A DNA stretch of 64,000 bases from Hermodice carunculata. Its lineage: Eukaryota; Annelida; Polychaeta; Eunicida; Amphinomidae. The stretch is from NCBI GenBank assembly GCA_964020975.1, contig OZ026622.1, positions 60,083,259 through 60,147,258 of the forward strand, read 5' to 3'. Below the pieces are notes generated by a model, which was given only the letters and a program-made list of their open reading frames with translations, had not been told where the DNA came from and searched no databases. Shown piece by piece: positions 12,646-22,577 of the stretch (its first letter is position 1; every line of letters begins with the position of its first letter). The position numbers were made by a program, and so were the translations under genes.

Positions 12646-13791
12646 TATCAAAACCAAAAGACTTTGTTTCCAAATAGTAGGAAAATATTCTGATGTGAAA
12701 ATTAGATTAAACATTTTGCCCGAAACTTACGATCATGTTTCTTTACTTTCTTTCAACATTTCATTCAGAATTCCATCTTTGCCGGGCGACTTGTTGGATT
12801 TCAGTTTCTGCCTAGCAGTCCTTGTCTCTGTATCTTTAATTGTGGGTCCAGAATTGAAAAGAAAACTGGGGAGTTATTATTATGCAGCTCATTAGCAATG
12901 ACATAACCTAGTGATCGTCCGGGAGAATTACCATTGGTAGAACTGTGAGACATGACTTTTGTGAAATGGCGAAACCACTGTCTTTGGTGAATATTTTCAC
13001 TGGCATTACTTTCTTTGTAACTGTATTTTCTAACTCTTTAATGAGTTCCCAGCAAACTTTGGGGTCTTTATCCCATAAGTTGTTCAGCAATTGCAAAAAA
13101 AAACCATTCCAAAAAACTGTTTCTTTCTGCTTGCTTAGCGCAGTTTAAAAGTTTTCCTCGTAGAGTAATAAGTTTGTCGCAGTGCGTAGTTTGACGGACT
13201 TTTTGACAGTTGCTTGGCCATTTCTTTGATTTCTCTAAATAGCCTATGATAATCAGTATCAGCATATTTCGGTAAACGTTTACCCTGTTTCCGTTTTGTT
13301 CTCTTCATTTTTAGGGAAAACTTTGTGGCTTTAAACATTATACCATTAAAATCATCGACCATTTTGTCTATATCACCACTACTTTCAACATTGTAGTCAC
13401 ACTGTAAAAAAAAAACTATTAATCTCTGGTGTGCATAACAATTCCAGTGAATTTGTGAAGTACTCTGGGTTAATTTCTTTTCAAAACAAAAGTACGCGGG
13501 AGTTGTTCAAGGGGTATACTTTTGCTACAAAATTGTGAAGTGTCAGGCCTCGTTAGCCTAACCTCAAATTGAAAAGACATTGGACAATGGTCACATAGCC
13601 ATGTGAGATCGTTTACCCATATGTACAGTATGACGGACTTCTGGCATTCTGACTGAAACATGTATATTTACCAGTGAGGTTTCCAAGTTTGTGACCATAA
13701 AATATACGTAATCCTGTCGAGATACCCAAATCTAACAACATCTTTCCATGTTCATCTACATTGCAATTATCCATATTCGACCTTAACACAT
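12640..13791 (-). pseudogene. CR1-like LINE: endonuclease end and RT start
   Basis: Immediately next to the Gypsy LTR, the minus strand continues the LINE endonuclease: NVDEHGKMLLDLGISTGLRI, then NDLTWLCDHCPMSFQFEV (13,661-13,470, a typical last endonuclease block). A linker with a Lys-rich segment (13,362-13,068) follows, then the first RT block FNLIFTSEYFPTIWKQSLLV (near 12,714). At about 12,640 the reading is cut by another LINE. Several frame breaks are present. Confidence 0.78.
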
Positions 13792-14037
13792 TGTAGTACA
13801 CATCGATACTACTGAATCAGTATTTACCTGTAACTAGGGAGTGGCTTGGCCGTACTACGCCCGCAGTGAGAATCGGTTAGAAGTAGGTGAAGGGACCTGG
13901 TGTCCAAGGGCCTCGGGAGCTCGCCTTGTGCGTCAATCTGGTCTAGGGTCACCGTGGCTTCTGCCTGGGCACTTCGGAGACCGGGCTGTCAACCCCTGCT
14001 GTATGCTGACGTCACAGAATGATGGTCCCGCACTACA
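13792..14037 (-). repeat. Gypsy 3' LTR
   Basis: This 246-bp copy begins TGTAGT and ends ACTACA and lies directly after the polypurine tract in minus-strand sense. The CRE palindrome is kept at 14,007-14,014. Confidence 0.96.
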
Positions 14038-14051
14038 TCCCCCCCCCCACT
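14038..14051 (-). other. Polypurine tract of the Gypsy element
   Basis: On the minus strand a gtgggggggggga run directly abuts the first TG of the 3' LTR, the expected place and composition for the plus-strand priming site. Confidence 0.85.
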
Positions 14052-14979
14052 TTGAAAGATTTGATTCTATGTTTATTTTTTTCGGCAAGTGAGAAGACAT
14101 GAATATTTCAATGATACAGCTGTGACCTTTAACAATAAAGAGAAGAGAAACATGGATATTAATACCTTTACCATACATGCAAAGTAGCCAAAACACATCT
14201 ATAGTACAAAATGTAAAATTGGTGAACAACAATTTGATACATGCAGTTGACATGCAAACACATACATATTCTCTGCCAACCCACAACAGTCAGAATTTCA
14301 CTCAGTCCTTACCAAACATGCTCACCTGTTACTTCATGCCCTATAACCCTGACTATTGTGTTGTACATGCAGCCCTTATCCTGGAATTAGGCAATTGACA
14401 AAACCTCATTCCTCCCCATTAACTCTATGACCTGTGTTGAGTGGTGTGAAGATTAATTTCCTGAATAATTGAAACATTCCCATCTGTTTTCAGCCGAAAG
14501 TACTGAATATTTTTCCCAAAAACTATGCATGGTCCCTAGACTATGCATGTAGGGGGAGATGCACACCAGCTAAACGGAACAAGTCCGTCATCCCTAGCAT
14601 ACATTGACCATGTTCAGTAAATATGGCATCCTGGGATATACAAAGTTTGCCTTCCCAGGGCTTAGTGGATTAACTACTAATAAAGAAAAGATTGCCTAGT
14701 CTACCAACTACCCGGAACATGTCCGTACTCTTTGGCAGGCAATGTAAATCACACATACACAGATATCACTACTAGAAAAGAGTACACTGACTGAACGGCA
14801 CCGAAATGTCCGTCTTTCCCAGCATACAAAATCACACATAATGCTATTTAATACTAGAAAAAAGTATACTGACTAAACGGCACCAAAATGTCCGTCTTTC
14901 CCAGCACACAAAATCTCAATTAATATTATTTACAAATTTAGTAGTCCCAGATCTTTTCCAAACTTCATTCTCCCAATAC
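14052..14979 (-). other. Gypsy 3' non-coding region
   Basis: About 930 bp lies between the TatD gene and the polypurine tract. It holds two imperfect copies of a ~90-bp unit (about 14,766-14,855 and 14,855-14,935) with the shared core aaatgtccgtctttcccagca, and a related taaacggaacaagtccgtcat segment near 14,571. No gene is seen. Confidence 0.65.
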
Positions 14980-16620
14980 CTATTCTAGCCTGTAAAAACA
15001 TTTAGCGACTGTGCGGGTAACCTCACAAACTACAGAGAGGGGCAGATTCTTGGCATGCGCCACCACTTTGGCAGCCTCCAATAGCATTCCGGGATTGGAA
15101 AACGATGCACTAGCCTTAAATCCCTCCGGCACAAGGTAAGGGGCATCTGTTTCGAAAACCATCTTGCGGAGAGGGATCTGTTTCGAAAACCATCTTGCGG
15201 AGAGGGATCTGCCGCAGTACGAGCACCTTGTCCAATCCCCCACCCACTCTAGCAGTTACCCCAAAGATGGCATTGGGGAAGGCCTGGCTCCATGCACACA
15301 CATCCTGAATTGTCCCACTAAAGCAATGAACATGTATAGCATGCTCAGACGGAAGTGTCCTCTTCAGGAGTTCAATGCATTTGTATTGAGCCTCAGTCGC
15401 AGCACCCCCCCTGCAGTGGATCACCACGCGCAAAGCCAGCTTGGCAGCCAGAGGTAAGAATAACTCGAGAGAAGCCTGCTGATGCTCCATCTGAATGGGA
15501 CTGAGATGGTCCACAGAAAAATCTAGCCCTACCTCACCCAGACTGACAACTTTTGGCAACGCTGCCAAATCTTGGATCTGTTGCAGCTGCCTGCCAGATA
15601 CTGGGCGATCTATGAACCTTGGGTGATACCCAATAGAAAATCTAACGCGGGGGTCTTGCCCCAGCCACTCCATCCCTGATTTTGACTTCCACTTATTTCC
15701 AAAACATTGGTTGGATACAACAAATTCTAACTCAAAGGATTCCTCACAGGAGGGATGTAAAGATAGTACGTCGCCAAGATCCGCACACTGGGAGCGATCC
15801 AACAACTCCCCTACATGGCAGTGTGCATCAATTATTAGATACTTCATATACTGATTGTCCAAAATGATCCAAGGCGACCGAATATCCATTACATCCAGAC
15901 TCGGAACCAAATGTTCCTCCTGTTTCATCTCGAGCCGTTTACCCTCTGACAACTCGCCCAGAATTTGAGTAAGAACCCTCCAGTGGAGTAAGGCAGGGAC
16001 ACAATTGGGAGGAGCGACCTGTATTACCTCAGGCAGCACGCACCCCATCCTGAGCCCAAACTCCCTGAAAAGAGATTCCTCTATCTCGGTGACCAGTGCC
16101 CCATCTACATACAATCTGTCTTTCTGCACTTTGGCGAGCAGGGCCTCAGCACTGATGCATCCTACTTCCCTCGCTAAAGATAGTAAAAATCCCCCCATCA
16201 TCATAGCCCATGTGGTAAGCTCTTCTTCCCCAAAATGTAGCAATTCTCCACTATCTCCCTCATGCCTCTTGAAATGATCCCCTAGCCCTGACAACTGGGT
16301 CCCCTGAAACCCACATTTCCAACAAGCAGAGCAAGGGGAAACATACCAGGGCAAGTGGTCTTTCAAAGCATGGCGCTAAACATGGGTGAAGTACCCCCCC
16401 CCACATAGCCTGCAGGGATGCATGCGTTTCTGTTTTTTCTTTTTCCCCAACGTGACAGTGATCTGTCCATCAACTAGATTTGCGACTCTTGTCATTTTTT
16501 GCTCAACAGGGGAACCACTTCCGAAATTTCCACCTGTCCATCCACTACAGGCCCTGTAGATGGTACTTTGATTTTAAGGGTCGTAGTGGCACCTTCTTGC
16601 TGTACTGTTTTGCCCTCCAT
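14980..16620 (-). pseudogene. Accessory gene of the Gypsy element: zinc finger plus TatD nuclease
   Basis: Between integrase and the polypurine tract, on the same strand, lies a coding region of about 540 codons starting with ATG at 16,620, directly preceded by tttatttccccag. It has a Cys/His-rich segment (CRLCG, RHALKDHLPWY, CWKC, HFKRH; about 16,430-16,260), a ~130-residue helical region, then a full set of TatD motifs: IIDAHCHVG (metal-binding H-x-H), SIGYHPRF, VVSLGEVGLDFSV (metal-binding Glu), RVVIHCRGG, IHVHCFSGT and VFETDAPYL. TatD proteins are cellular metal-dependent DNases of the amidohydrolase-like fold. A gene like this is not a standard Ty3/Gypsy component. It shares the fossil state of the element. 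Confidence 0.88.
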
Positions 16621-16633
16621 CTGGGGAAATAAA
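16621..16633 (-). promoter_or_regulatory. Candidate 3' splice site before the TatD gene
   Basis: On the minus strand tttatttccccag ends exactly at the base before the ATG of the accessory gene: a pyrimidine-rich run plus AG. It suggests that the gene was expressed from a spliced subgenomic RNA, as is known for 3' genes of some LTR elements. Confidence 0.55.
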
Positions 16634-16639
16634 TAATCT

Positions 16640-17266
16640 CCTTATAACCACCTAATACATATGCATACATAACAACCAAAAATGTATTATATGCTAAAGT
16701 TTGTTTGAGTGAACAATATCACTCAAACCATATCATCCATCCGGATTAACCTATCATCCCCAACCCCAGAATTGCTGTCCATCCCCAAGGACGGACTCCC
16801 AACCCGGAACCAAGAATTAATTATTAATCTGGAGTTTCAACGTCTTGTTTTACTGCCTTCAATCAACCCAGAATCAACAATACCCAACGAGCTAATCCAG
16901 ATCATAGCCATGCAAATAACTTGGAGGCACAACCCTCCTCCCCCCCCCCCCAGTTTTTTTAGGGGAGTGTTCTGACTGGGGAGAATGCATTACCCGGGGA
17001 GACTGCACAATTGGTGATGCTACTTGGGTAGATCGCGGAATAGGCGTACTAGTTATTGGGGAATCAGAATCTGGAACAACCCCCTCACTATCCACAGCTA
17101 CTTCATTCTCATCACCACCACTGGCCTGAGCTACACCATTCCCATCACTCAATGGATCACTGAATAGGGCCTGAAACACCCCATCCAACTCATCCTCCTC
17201 CATTTCGGCCTGATCATAAGGAATGGTAGCATCCAGATCCAGAGCTTGGTGATGCATTCGCCTCAT
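16640..17266 (-). pseudogene. Acidic, Ser/Pro-rich tail after integrase
   Basis: After the integrase C-terminus the minus strand encodes an acidic segment (YDQAEMEEDELDGVFQALF) and then a Ser/Pro/Thr-rich stretch (SPITSTPIPRSTQ, SPRVMHSPQSEHSP). Near 16,770-16,830 it includes one more copy of the SPSLG.DSN peptide repeat seen between protease and RT. No catalytic motif is visible. It probably is a disordered tail of pol. Confidence 0.55.
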
Positions 17267-17329
17267 TCACATCGGTATAAATCTGTCATCACAGGGTTTT
17301 AGCCTATCATGATGGCAAACATTCTCTTT

Positions 17330-18320
17330 GCGACGCCCTTTGACCCTGTACAGCACAGGGGACAATACCTGTGACACCAAATATGGACTTGACCAGATCT
17401 TGTTCAATCTCCTAGACTGCCCAGGTTTACATGCAGACTCAAGCTCATACACCAGGTCCCCCACTTCAAAGGTGTTCTGGCACAACTTAAGGTCATAAGT
17501 GCGCTTTTGTCTGTTTTGGGAAACCTGGAGATGTTGCCTAGCAACCTCATGTGCATGAGAAATGGTGTCAAGTAGCTGCTTCAAATATTCGGGAGGCTCA
17601 TGAGATTTGTTCCCCCCCAAACCAAACACTAAATCCCCGGGACTGTACACTTCCCGCCCAAACATCATAAAATTGGCGGTGAAGCCTGTACTACGGTTGG
17701 GCATGGCACGAATGGCAGCGGCCAATTGCGGCAAGTATTTATCCCAATTCTTTTGGCCACCCTGAACACAGCAACGAATCATCTGCAGGAGAAGATGGTT
17801 ATAGCGTTCTACTTGGCCGTTTGCAGAAGGGCTATAGCTTGTGGTCCGGGTTTTAGAGATTTCTAGGAGTTCACAGAGAGCATGCAGGAGTTTACCATCC
17901 ACATTCTTACCCTGATCACTGTGGATCTGTAAAAGGCAACCAAACCTGGATATGAACTCATCCACTAACTTCTGCACTATTACTTCCGAGGACTGATTGG
18001 GAATGGCGTAACACTCAAACCACTTCGCGAATTGATCCACGAGCATGAGCACATATACATTCCCCTGGGAACTCGGAGTAAATGGGCCTAAAAGATCAAT
18101 ATGTACCCTTTCCATTGGCGTACCAGCACGGAACTTCCCTAACGCCGCTTTGGGCCAAGCTTTGGGTTTTTTGTTCACATTACAAGTAGCACAGGTTTCT
18201 ACATAGATTTTACAATCCCTTGCTAAACAATGCCAGAAAAAACTTCTGCGCAAAATTTCCAGGGTTTTAGCTTGACCTAAATGTCCGGCGAACCGAACAT
18301 CATGGCAGAACCGTAGAACC
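17330..18320 (-). pseudogene. Gypsy integrase with GPY-type C-terminus
   Basis: An HHCC zinc-binding domain (HDVRFAGHLGQAK ... CKIYVETCATC) is followed by the D,D-35-E core (HIDLLGPFTPS, IHSDQGKNVDG, NGQVERYN). The C-terminal WSSPYLVSQVLSPVLYRVKG block matches the GPF/Y module. No chromodomain is apparent. The domain lies in a long open frame of 712 codons shared with RNase H. Confidence 0.93.
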
Positions 18321-18769
18321 TCACCTTGTAACGATTTTGGGACAACTAAACACTGCCTGGGAATAATATCCTCCCACCGGTAGTACAAAACTCCATCCCT
18401 TGGTTCTAACTGGGATTTACCCAGCCAAAGATGTTTAATGGACGGCCCACTCAGCTGAAGCTCATGATTGTCAGGGTCCCTCCCAGACTCTAACCAGCCT
18501 ATCACTGAGCCGATATTGGGATCGCCAAGCTGTTGTTGACGTAGATCCTCACTAGTATATGAAGAATACCACACCCCGGGATCTACATTCCCTGTATCTA
18601 CCCCAGCATCATTTACACCAATACTGCGAACCGTGTGCGGTACAACATCATTTACCTCTTCCTCAAAGCGGCTCCAACGAGCGTGGGTCCAAGCACAATA
18701 GCTACATCCCCCACAAGGAAGCTGATCGATTTGCGACCCTGCGTGATAACAATCGCAGAACTCCTCATC

Positions 18770-19140
18770 ACTAGGGATCCTTGATAAGACATCTGCATTC
18801 TGATGTTTTTTACCCGGCCGATGGATGATGTTCATATCATATTGGCTGAGCTCTTCTAGCCATCTGGCCAGCTGCCCCTCAATATGTTTGAATCGTATCA
18901 ACCAAGCAAGGCTACTGTGATCAGTACGGATGGTAAACTGTCTACCCAACAGATAGTGACGATACTGACGAGTGAACCTAACCACTGCTAGTAACTCTTT
19001 CCTAGTGGTACAGTACTTCCTCTGACTAGGACTCAGGGAATAACTACCATAAGAAATGACCTTCACCTCCCCATCCTGCACCTGCGACAGCTCAGCCCCT
19101 ATGGCCGTACCTGAAGCATCACAGTCTAAGATGAACATAC
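18770..19140 (-). pseudogene. Gypsy RNase H domain
   Basis: The order is FILDCDASGTAIGAELSQ (first catalytic Asp), TTRKELLAVV (catalytic Glu), FTIRTDHSSLAWL (second Asp) and KHQNADVLSR (final Asp). This is the classic Ty3/Gypsy RNase H signature, directly after RT. Confidence 0.93.
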
Positions 19141-19259
19141 CCTCAGGTTTGGGAAATCCTAATACTGGGGCCGTGCTAACAGCAATTTTAAGGTTTTGAA
19201 AAGCCTCCTGATGTCTTTCTTCCCACACAAATGTGCTCTTTGGCCCTGTTAGCTCATAC

Positions 19260-20060
19260 AAACTAACAGCCTTTTCCGCAAACCCTGGGATATGATCCTG
19301 ATGGTAATTGGGGAACCCTAAAAAGGATTCCACCTCTTTGGTGTTTTTAGGCTCCGGCCAAGTAGTTACTGCAGAGATTTTTGTCAGGATCCACTCTGAC
19401 CCCATCGCTAGACACCATTTTGCCCAAGAATTTGACCTCTTTTTGGAAAAACAGACATTTCTTAGGTTTCAATTTAATGTGATTCTGCCGAAACCTCTCC
19501 AAAACGGCCCTGAGGTATCAAAATGACTCCGAAACCCTCCCTTATCCAAAATAAGAACGTCATCCAAAAATGCCAAAACTTTGGACCACGTAAGACCCCG
19601 AAGTACCAAATTCATTGCCCTCATGAAAGTAGCGGGGGCATTACATAAACCGAAAGCCATACGACAGTACTCGAATAACCCGTGTCTAGTAATAAAGGCA
19701 GTTTTGTGTCTATCGTTGGGTTCGATGGGTATTTGCCAGTGCGAGGACGCCATATCTAATGATGAATAAAAGGTACTACCCACCAAAGTATCCAGGCATT
19801 CCTCAATTAAGGGTAGGGGATAGGCGTCTTTAACTGTAACGGAGTTAACCGCTCAAAAATCGACACACCATCTTAACCCCCCACATCGTTTTCGCACTAA
19901 CACAGGGGCTGATGCCCACTCTGAGGAGGACGGTTGTATAACCCCAGCATCCAACAATTTTTTAAGATGTTCCTCTTCCTCATGTTGGAACCCCAAAGGA
20001 ACCCTACGCATACGTTGCTTAATTGGTTTGGCATTCCGAGTGTCAATGTTATGGGTAACC
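19260..20060 (-). pseudogene. Gypsy reverse transcriptase domain
   Basis: RT blocks appear in order on the minus strand: RRVPLGFQHEEEEHLKKLLD, EWASAPVLVRKRCGGLRWCV, FYSSLDMASSHWQIPI, KTAFITRHGLFEYCRMAFGL and the catalytic box FLDDVLIL (about 19,550-19,575). These are typical Ty3/Gypsy motifs. The region belongs to the broken fossil element described above. Confidence 0.92.
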
Positions 20061-20279
20061 CCTTTGAAACACCCTAGATCTAGATCATATACCAAAAAAA
20101 CATCTGTGTATTCAGCTAGTAAACTGGCCAAAATGTTAATCTCCTCTGGTGTTAAGTGTTCGCTGGAATTATTCAACAAATTCTGTAAATGTGCTGGTAC
20201 CTTTGGTGTGTCAAAGACGCCTACTCCCCACACCTCTGGGCCTTCCCTACACTGAACAGAAAAGTGACACTCCTCCTGG

Positions 20280-20800
20280 TTGCTATCTGCCAATTCTGAC
20301 GAACTCCCAAACCAAGGAAAAGAGCAGCCCTCTGGACAGCATGAAGTATCACAGTTTGACCTTAGAGAACCCGCTACCACCTCCACATTGCTATTCATCC
20401 CCACAGACGAACTCTCATGCAAAGCAGAGGGATTCTCAACATTGTGTGATGAGGAAATATTATTCCCTAATCCAAAGTTACTATCCGTCCCCAAGGACAG
20501 ACTCCTAACCTGGGACAAGGAATTATCCCTGGGGATCTTGTGCTCTCCTAAGGAAATGTTATCCCCCATCCCGAAGTTACTACCGTCCCCATGGACGGAC
20601 TCCTATCCTGGAACAAGGAATCACTCCCTGTGTTATGCTCCCCTGGGGACACAGCATCCCCAGACCCTAAATTGCTATCCGTCCCCAAGGACGGACTCCC
20701 AATCTGGGAAAAGGAATTGTCCCCCGGGATACTATGCTCGTGCGAGACAATGTTGTCACCACCCAGCACTTCCCCTGATGGAACTGCACACCCCACTAAA
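20280..20800 (-). repeat. Peptide-encoding repeats between protease and RT
   Basis: The linker contains several copies of a degenerate unit of roughly 35 codons, with the core SPSLGTDSN followed by a Gly/acidic stretch and G(E/D)H..P. At DNA level the plus strand repeats tccgtccccaaggacggact. Another copy lies downstream of integrase near 16,770-16,830. Most likely it is a disordered spacer that expands by replication slippage. Confidence 0.8.
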
Positions 20801-21079
20801 CATCCTGGTTTTAAAGTTATGAACCGCTCGGTGATGTTCAGTAAAACGATTGGGACTTGGGATTTCCCTTGGACTAATACTGCCGGAGACAGTAGACCCT
20901 CCCTTATAGTTACAGGGGTAATTATCATGTTCTGGGAGTCAGGGTTATCCAATTTAGCAATGACATGTAACTGTGTATTAGGCGGAACCACCACACGACG
21001 ATCTAACACTACTTTGGACACCCTGTGCTCCCCCAAACTACTCCTACATAAAGGAGCTGGGATGACATCACCACCCATT

Positions 21080-21420
21080 GAAACTATGTTGTTCTTGAGA
21101 TCTACTACACAATGATTTGCCATAAGGAAATCTAAGCCCAAAATAAGTGCATCAGAGATAGGAGCAACATATACTCCCCAACGAAAGGTATGGTTGCCCA
21201 GGGTAATTCGAACCCCCTTTACAAACCATGCTTTCATGCTCCCTTCCTTAGCTACCCCTTTCAATGAAACACACTCTTTCCCATGTAACTCCAGCCCCAC
21301 CTGTTTGGCGAACTCTAAACTAATCACTGTTACTTGCGCAGCGGTATCTACTACTGCAGGAACTGGTGAAAAGTTGAATTGCACAGGGACTGTAATACTG
21401 TAGCCCATGGTGTCCCTGAG
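21080..21420 (-). pseudogene. Gypsy aspartic protease domain
   Basis: The minus strand encodes AVVDTAAQVTVIS, where the D-T-A triad replaces the usual D-S/T-G-A form, and downstream ALILGLDFLMAN, the ILG-x-D-F-L block that closes retropepsin domains. The position after gag and before RT is canonical. It would process the gag-pol polyprotein in an active element. Confidence 0.88.
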
Positions 21421-21518
21421 CATCACCTCACGAATTTCACACCTATTCACATCTGGCTCTTTAATCATATGTTGACCCGGTAACACTTGGGTTGAGAGAG
21501 GGTCAGCAGTTTCAACCC

Positions 21519-22379
21519 CTAGGCTTTTAAAGGTACCTGCGCCCCACGCCCTGGAGATGGGGGCTTGGGTCGGAAAGGAGATGGGGTCTTGTTTGCACAT
21601 TCTTTGGCAAAATGCCCCCCAGACCCACAACGGAAGCATCTCCCATCCCTGGGAGGTGTACCCCTACCCCTTGTGTCAGGAAAGACCGGCTCCCTACTCC
21701 TCTGCTCTTTTGCATCTAGCAAGGACTTGAGCACAGAGGCCATGCTTTTCATGCCCTCCTCAATCCCAGTGCGTATGGCAGTAGCCACTGGTTTTTCGAT
21801 CATCCCTGCCACACGTTCCTCTACTGATTTGCTCCTATCCTGTTTGTCCTTAGACCGATCCACCTCCATAGCCCTAACAGCTATTTCATTGTCTACTTCA
21901 TCTTCGAACAATAAAGTCCAAATCCGCTTGCCAGCGCCAAACATAGTTTCCAAATTTTGAACATGGATTTTAATTAAACGTAACGCATCGGCAAGATCAA
22001 CAGGCTCTTCATTAAGGACCTGCAAGGCTGCCCTTTGATGTACACAGCCCTTGAGGAATGCATCCATGGCCATAGACTGTAATATAACAGCCGCGTTTGC
22101 ACCCCCCTCAGGAAAACGGTCCTGTGCAAGCCTCTGCGCCCTTTCGGCGAACTCTTCAAGAGACTCCTCCTCCCCCTGCCGAAGATTAGCTAGTTGATGC
22201 CTAACGCTAGATGGTGGATCTTTTCTACCAAATCGCTGGTCTAATTTCCCAACTAACAGGTTGTAGTCCTCCCGGACCCCCTCCTGTAAAGTCCCATAAT
22301 AACTCAGGGCTTTATCCCTCAAGCTGTCCACTAAATGGTCAACCCGTTCCCCAGGACGCCACTCATACCGCCTAGCCAA
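21519..22379 (-). pseudogene. Gypsy gag: capsid and CCHC nucleocapsid
   Basis: This frame has a Retrotrans_gag-like capsid region (DKALSYYGTLQ, LDQRFG, LRQGEEESLEEFAERAQRLA) and, near its end, a classic zinc knuckle CFRCGSGGHFAKEC (C-x2-C-x4-H-x4-C), followed by a Pro-rich tail. It overlaps the protease frame by about 120 nt in a different phase. That layout is known in Ty3/Gypsy elements that make gag-pol by ribosomal frameshifting. Confidence 0.9.
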
Positions 22380-22577
22380 GCGGTCAAACTGTAAGATGAA
22401 AGGACGCCAATCCTGGGACCCCCAAAAGTGGACATCTTGGGAGCTGGCGGTTCCCTTCCCGGTCTACCTCGGCCCTCACGAGGCCCATCAAACTCGGGTC
22501 TTGGCTGTCGGAAACCCTGACCCACTAGTGGTTCCCTTCCTGGTTGGCCCCCATGTGGCCCCCCATACTCAGGTATA

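Noticed and set aside
20149-21115. Plus-strand frames opposite the Gypsy protease-RT linker
   Set aside because: They are antisense shadows of the repeated linker; composition follows the repeats.
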